A stretch of 64,000 nucleotides of DNA. It comes from Muricea muricata. Lineage: Eukaryota; Cnidaria; Anthozoa; Malacalcyonacea; Plexauridae. Both the position numbers and the translations under genes were made by a program. The DNA is taken from the NCBI GenBank assembly GCA_963855995.1, contig OY979717.1, positions 45,186,044 to 45,250,043 of the forward strand. The letters are read 5' to 3'. Of this stretch, positions 58,564-64,000 are shown one piece after another (positions within the stretch are counted from its first letter, which is position 1; every line of letters starts with the position of its first letter). The notes beneath the pieces are model-generated. The model saw nothing but the letters and a program-made list of their open reading frames with translations, ran no database searches and had not been told where the DNA came from.

Positions 58564-59303
58564 TTGGGTATTAGCATGGGATACAATGATTACAGTTCCC
58601 ACGGAATACCATTGCTTAAGACAATGTACTATCCACTTAGTATAAATATGTTCACTAGTTAATATTTAAGCGTAATATAAATCAAATATTTATCCAATTC
58701 CAACTAAAATATATGGCAAGGCTTTTCATTTTTTCCAGCAAGTCAAAAACTGTTAAGAGCAAACAACAACCTGCACATGCAACTAGTGGCATACCAGTGT
58801 CAATAATTAGGGTGTGAATATTGAAATGTTTATGTTTACAAACTTTAAAAACAACCAATTTCAAAAGAAATTAATAGCGCAGAACATATCGCCAAACCAA
58901 CTGCATAACACCGACTACGCACTGCCTGCAAATGACTACGACTTGTAAGACTCAAGCCTCAAAATTTATGCTTTTGTTTAAAATAAGAATGACTGCAAAA
59001 AATCAGCAAATATACTGTATTAGTGTATTGTATGAAATGAGGTATGAAACATCAAAATGCTCTATATTTATCTGCTTGAAATGTTCAAAAACTAAAACTA
59101 CATAGAGATATTATATTAAGACAGTGTCACAAACCTCATACTGGCATATACTGTACAAACAACAGTAGGTCATTGCATAGTTACTAAGTGTTTTTCATGA
59201 CTACAAAATTTTCAAGCACCATTTATCTCAAGCAATATGGACAGTTTTGTATATGATAAAGACCACACCATATTAATTGAAGAAATGAACGCCTTCAAAT
59301 GGC

Positions 59304-59496
<193 letters not shown>

Positions 59497-59739
59497 TTCC
59501 TCAGTTGTTCCACGTAGCTAATTTACCCTTTGGTACCCACCCAACCTGCTGGCAACTGTCTCCTGCTAACTCAAAGTATATTCCAATTGAATCCACTGCC
59601 AGAAATTTCTTTTATATTTACAATTACATACTTTTATTTCATACAGCTTCTGCGAAAGGATAGTTTCTGTGAACGTATTGTTGTAGTTTCATAGAATGGG
59701 GCAGCTAAGTTGTGCCAGATTACGTTTTAGTGGTGTTAC

Positions 59740-60720
59740 CACAGATTACTATTGTACCAGATGTCTATCTTCGTGTTTTCGCAAGGTAAATTTGTGTTCG
59801 CGATTTTCACTCTGATCACGAATTGCACACGTCATTTTTCGCAATATCACGTATGTTGCGCTTACTAAGAACATGGCGGACACTTGCGTCAGACCAGTGA
59901 ACTCAAATAAGACTGGAACGCTACGTGGAGCTGAAATTTTGAAGCCAAGATGGCGGAAATTGAAGCTCGTCTTGTAGGTATGATCCAGGCCCCTGCGCGG
60001 AAATATTACTGAATTCCGTACGAAAAATCGGCATCATCTCATGTGAAAATTTCATATTTTCGGCCGACTATTTTATTTTAGTATGGCTTTCCCATGGCTC
60101 TAGAAATTATAGCAAGTGATCTTTCAGAATAACCATATTTTAGGAACAGTTCATTATAAAAAGCAAAGTTATTTGGCGAATGAAATTCAAGTTCAGAAAA
60201 AACCCGGAGGAGAAACACAAACAAACTTTTGTTTTTCTCGACCACCTATGAGGGATTTGAACAAAACACAGAATAATATGGACTGCAGTTGGATTAATCT
60301 TACCTTTTCGTTTAGTTTTTAGCTTTTAGGTAGGGTATTTACCGTTAAAATCAGCATTTAGGTGCAAAAATTGAAAAACATCGATCCGAAAACTTTAGTC
60401 ATTTTTCAGCTCCCGCGAAGCCCACGCAGAAAACACGCGTGTTTTATACCTACAATTTCCGCCATCTTGGCTTCACCCAAAGCTCAGGCTATTTACCTGA
60501 AGGTATCGTTCCAGTCTTATTTGAGTTCACTGCGTCAGACTCGCGTCCAGGCCAGGCTGTGTCAGACATACATAGGTGTTAAACTGTTGCTCACGTTGTA
60601 TGGCGTGGATTGCGCTTACTAAGAACATGGCGGAAATCGTTCGTCAGCTCGTGTAAGCATGTCAAAAACTTGTAACAGATATTTGGCGAAGATAGACATC
60701 TGGTACAATAGTTATCTGTG
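59740..60720. mobile_element. 981-bp element, CACAG ends, 7-bp duplication GTGTTAC
   Basis: The ends CACAGATTACTATTGTACCA and its complement lie between GTGTTAC copies (59733-59739, 60721-60727). Arms continue CAGATGTCTATCTTCG. Inner inverted blocks (GAACTCAAATAAGACTGGAA and complement; AAGCCAAGATGGCGGAAATT and complement) give a stepped palindrome. GCGCTTACTAAGAACATGGC occurs in direct orientation at 59858 and 60614. The CACAG start and 7-bp duplication match the element at 51931. No gene is recognised inside. Confidence 0.75.
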
Positions 60721-61017
60721 GTGTTACTGTTGCTCAGTCAACAATAGACATGCAACTTTGCATGAATTGCGCTAGAAGATAACGATACGAAGGTCAAAGG
60801 TCGATGCCCAGTTTCCGGCTGAGTACATCCATGATGGCGCGCTCTGAAATCTTAATTTTTATATAAAAAGGAAAGGAATAAAAAAATTCTTTCAGTTGAA
60901 ATAAACATGGCCCATCAATTGGGCATAAGCATAAAATATTTGAAACAGACAATTCATTTGAATCCAGTGCATCAGTGTAATATAAAGCGCAAGATCAGGT
61001 GAGTACTGTACATATCA

Positions 61018-62427
61018 ATTAATAGAAGATCACATTTTCGTTACTTTGTTTAAACATGCTTGATCAGAATGTCAAATATGAAATGCATTTCAAATAATAG
61101 ATAAAATCAATTGCCTTGTTAACTTAACCTTTCGTTTTCTACTTGAAAACTTGCAAAAATGATGCTTACAGCCCTGTTTTATAGTAATACATTTTAAAAT
61201 TGGATATATATTACTGATATTAGGAATGCATGACAATCATACCTTGAGGCATGGTACCATATTTGATTGCAAAACCTTATTCTCTAGCTGTATTGCTATG
61301 GTCTACTATTAGTATTGGTAATACAGCTAGATAACTTTTCAGACTCTGTCTATATAATTGGTTTAAACAAAATTCAAATGTAATTGCTTTCACAAAAAAT
61401 ATGCAGCACAATTGGCAAGCCTTATTAGAGTGAAGTGATGTGTATGAAAAATGGTACTCCTTGTGGTAGTCATCACTGTGCTCTAAAAGAGAGACAGCTG
61501 CCTTAGCCAAGGTCTATAAACAATTACACACTCATAGCAAAAAGAGTACTATTGACACAAGTGTTAGTATATTATTGTAAACCATAACCAAGTGACTGAC
61601 CAACCTTCTCCACTCCCAAGTAACATAAGCAGTATTAGGGGATGTCAGGTAATAATAGGCAACATTAGGCGATATTGGGCGATATTAGGCGACATTAGGC
61701 GACATTGGGGCCCAGAGTAGGCCTTCAATTAATAGAAGATCACATTTTCGTTACTTTGTTTAAACATGCTTGATCAGAATGTCAAATATGAAATGCATTT
61801 CAAATAATAGATAAAATCAATTGCCTTGTTAACTTAACCTTTCGTTTTCTACTTGAAAACTTGCAAAAATGATGCTTACAGCCCTGTTTTATAGTAATAC
61901 ATTTTAAAATTGGATATATATTACTGATATTAGGAATGCATGACAATCATACCTTGAGGCATGGTACCATATTTGATTGCAAAACCTTATTCTCTAGCTG
62001 TATTGCTATGGTCTACTATTAGTATTGGTAATACAGCTAGATAACTTTTCAGACTCTGTCTATATAATTGGTTTAAACAAAATTCAAATGTAATTGCTTT
62101 CACAAAAAATATGCAGCACAATTGGCAAGCCTTAATAGAGTGAAGTGATGTGTATGAAAAATGGTACTCCTTGTGGTAGTCATCACTGTGCTCTAAAAGA
62201 GAGACAGCTGCCTTAGCCAAGGTCTATAAACAATTACACACTCATAGCAAAAAGAGTACTATTGACACAAGTGTTAGTATATTATTGTAAACCATAACCA
62301 AGTGACTGACCAACCTTCTCCACTCCCAAGTAACATAAGCAGTATTAGGGGATGTCAGGTAATAATAGGCAACATTAGGCGATATTGGGCGATATTAGGC
62401 GACATTGGGGCCCAGAGTAGGCCTTCA
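61018..62427 (+). repeat. 710-bp tandem duplication
   Basis: 61018-61727 and 61728-62427 are near-identical direct copies. I saw one base change (TTATTAGAG versus TTAATAGAG) and one fewer 10-base GGCGACATTA unit in the second copy (710 versus 700 bases). Each copy ends with the element's right terminal repeat. The 77-residue frame seen in both is not recognised. Confidence 0.95.
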
Positions 62428-62561
62428 TGAATATTACTAGTCTGCGACTCTGTGTGAGCAAGTGGCTGAATGAAAAGACGCAAACATATCAGGAAACGTT
62501 ATAGTTCGTTACCATATGAAATTGGCAACTTTCATGTATTGTTAATTAATCAAGTTCTTAC

Positions 62562-62737
62562 CACAAGGCCTGTTTTGTCGCTTTTGAGGCTTCTGTAGCG
62601 TCGAAGGAATGTAACAATATTTGCGCGCAACATCCGCATCTGTTTTCAAAGCGTGCTTGTCTTTAAATTCCCGCCATCGAGGAAACAATTCATGTAAGTA
62701 GATTCTAGGCGACCATCTTTTGGCATAGTAATCCTTT
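62562..62737 (-). CDS. Candidate coding exon, unknown family
   Basis: Read leftward, an acceptor (CATGCAG|) at 62738 is followed by KDYYAKRWSPRIYLHELFPR, then WREFKDKHALKTDADVARKY and a basic Pro/Gln-rich end with KPQKRQNRPC. It closes with a strong donor (TGTG|GTAAGA). The K-T-D-x-D-V-A-R stretch resembles a short helical motif of invertebrate DNA-binding proteins, without a firm family. The same frame is open upstream (SKRSDSEASSSNPTSSSANR) but for a TAA at 62751-62749, so this could instead be one broken exon reaching 62820. No neighbouring exons were identified. Confidence 0.35.
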
Positions 62738-62874
62738 CTGCATGCAGTTTAAGCACGATTTGCGCTTGAACTCGTAGGATTTGAGCTTGAAGCTTCGCTA
62801 TCGCTCCTCTTAGATAAAATTTCCGCAATGAATAATAATTAGTTATGGTGCAATACTAGAAGACTGGGGAGAAT

Positions 62875-62960
62875 GTTATTGTTTGTAGGTGCCGGAAGTA
62901 AACAAAGCATGGAAAATTGTTGCATGCGCAGATGCGATTGTAACCTATCTTTAAGATTTT
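62875..62960. repeat. Dispersed block shared with 41037-41100
   Basis: GCATGCGCAGATGCGATTGT followed by AACCTATCTTTAAG is the inverted copy of the block at 41041-41075, both next to GTAAACAAAGC/GCTTTGTTTAC. It may be a terminal or promoter segment of a dispersed repeat. The next part, 62961-63814, holds no supported feature. Confidence 0.5.
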
Positions 62961-63818
62961 TGAAATCACAAAGTAGTAAGAAAAGATGAAAGAGCTGATT
63001 TCAAAATGACGAGAAGCTAGCTAGCTCTTTGCAAGGTAGACCTTTGATCGAGGCTACAAGCATATAGTAGTGTTGTAAACACTATTTATTAACTTTTGCA
63101 TTTAACACATTAACAATATTGGTTAAGCATGAGTTTATAATATATTCTATTTATATACATGTACAACGACAATGTTGCATGCATCTAAACCGCTATGTAA
63201 ACAGTCCCTAATTATGCTAAAAAGTGGAGCTTTGTCTATATTAAGTTCAGTCACTGATTTTCACTGCATGGCTCTCACTATCCTGTTCTGATTATCTGCT
63301 AGGAATTGTATCTGCTAAAGTACTGCTGAGTCTGCTTTGGAGCATAGCAGACTGCCACAAGCTTTCTTAAAAGGATTGGATCATGCTTGTCAATGAACAG
63401 TCCCAAACTGAAAGGATTGTTGGCAACTAAAAGAGAACAAAAGTACTCTTTTTACAAGAACAAACTTAAAAAGAATATTGTAGCTGAAAGTGGCAACTTG
63501 CAACAAACTTTTTATCCCAGCTGAGACTTTTTATCCTAGAGAAACATATTGCACATAATGTGTTCATGTGGATAGGGAAAACTTGAATTGAGGATTTGAC
63601 AATTATATGTGCAACAAGTTTCTTGTAGGTTTATGAGATGAGCAAGTGATGGCTGTACCACATAATGGAATAAATAGAACTGAAATACAGCATGAGTTTC
63701 TCAGCTCAAAGCTTTCATATCTGCATGTACTTATTTCGTTATGTGTAGTGCATTCACAAATACATACAAACTGTTCATGGTGCAACCTGAAGTACCTCAG
63801 AAAATAGGGCATGCTTAA

Positions 63819-64000
63819 AGTGCCTATGACACGAAAATTTTTATTGCATAATGAGAAAGAGTATTTAAAACTGTAGTACAAGTTCTTTTGTACTTTTCCG
63901 CTGCAACGTTTTGTTGATGAGATATTTCAGTTTGAATTTTTTGTTTTGTCGGCTAATTACGTCATACTTATACATAATGAGACATCAGAAAGTAGATTAT
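63819..64000. mobile_element. TTAA-type MITE end, cut by window edge
   Basis: AGTGCCTATGACACGAAAAT follows a TTAA (63815-63818), the same end structure as the element at 37342 (AGTGCATATGACAT). Only the left part is in the window. Confidence 0.55.

Noticed and set aside
61277..62220. Two near-identical 77-codon minus-strand frames
   Set aside because: Their identity comes from the 710-bp DNA duplication, not from protein conservation; no motif is recognisable.

Overview
This looks like AT-rich, repeat-dense DNA from a non-vertebrate animal. Genes are spliced (GT/AG boundaries visible). The coding families are ones I know as high-copy, mostly unnamed families of invertebrate genomes, cnidarians in particular: THAP/P-type transposase, a PIN-like protein with a C-terminal CXC (TSO1-like) cluster, a C2H2/'RGGL' protein, two hAT-type transposases and a Myb/SANT-like protein. 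Cnidarian is the best guess, not proven. I saw no bacterial operons, rRNA genes or CRISPR array.

One ordinary host gene is well supported: a KNOP1 (lysine-rich nucleolar protein 1) orthologue on the minus strand, in three exons at 17903-16529, 15800-15745 and 15189-14944. Splice phases agree and it ends in an intact SMAP-type C-terminal domain. Other host candidates are single exons: a Myb/SANT-like start cut by the left edge (132-1), a signal-peptide exon (35623-35683), two minus-strand terminal exons near 50 kb and a minus-strand exon near 62.6 kb.

Layout: 0-11 kb is decayed transposon-type genes. These are a C2H2/RGGL family C-terminus, a THAP/P transposase in reverse, a head-to-head PIN-like/CXC gene and a second C2H2/RGGL copy with a recognisable terminal inverted repeat. 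11-14.5 kb holds hairpin MITEs. 15-18 kb is KNOP1. 20.9-29.7 kb is transposons, including a hAT element with both ends and its 8-bp target duplication (22132-27191), hAT and TTAA MITEs and a 770-bp palindrome. 31.2-33.9 kb is a broken ZMYM1-like hAT gene. 34.7-35.5 kb is a chain of MITEs sharing TAA junctions. 36.4-40.4 kb holds a hAT-like MITE and two TTAA-flanked elements. 41.2-49.2 kb is a nest at least three levels deep. 51.4-57.9 kb is a composite inverted-repeat element with several dated insertions and a 400-bp tandem repeat. 58.1-62.4 kb is an element with a short-period array under its ends, a long (TA)n tract and a 710-bp tandem duplication of its right part.

Most mobile coding regions have frameshifts or stops, so I call them relics. 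Several insertions could be defined exactly because the other arm of a palindrome, or a paralogous copy, keeps the empty site. The most interesting lead is a DNA transposon group with CACAG ends and 7-bp target duplications, one end of which lies next to a C2H2/RGGL gene.
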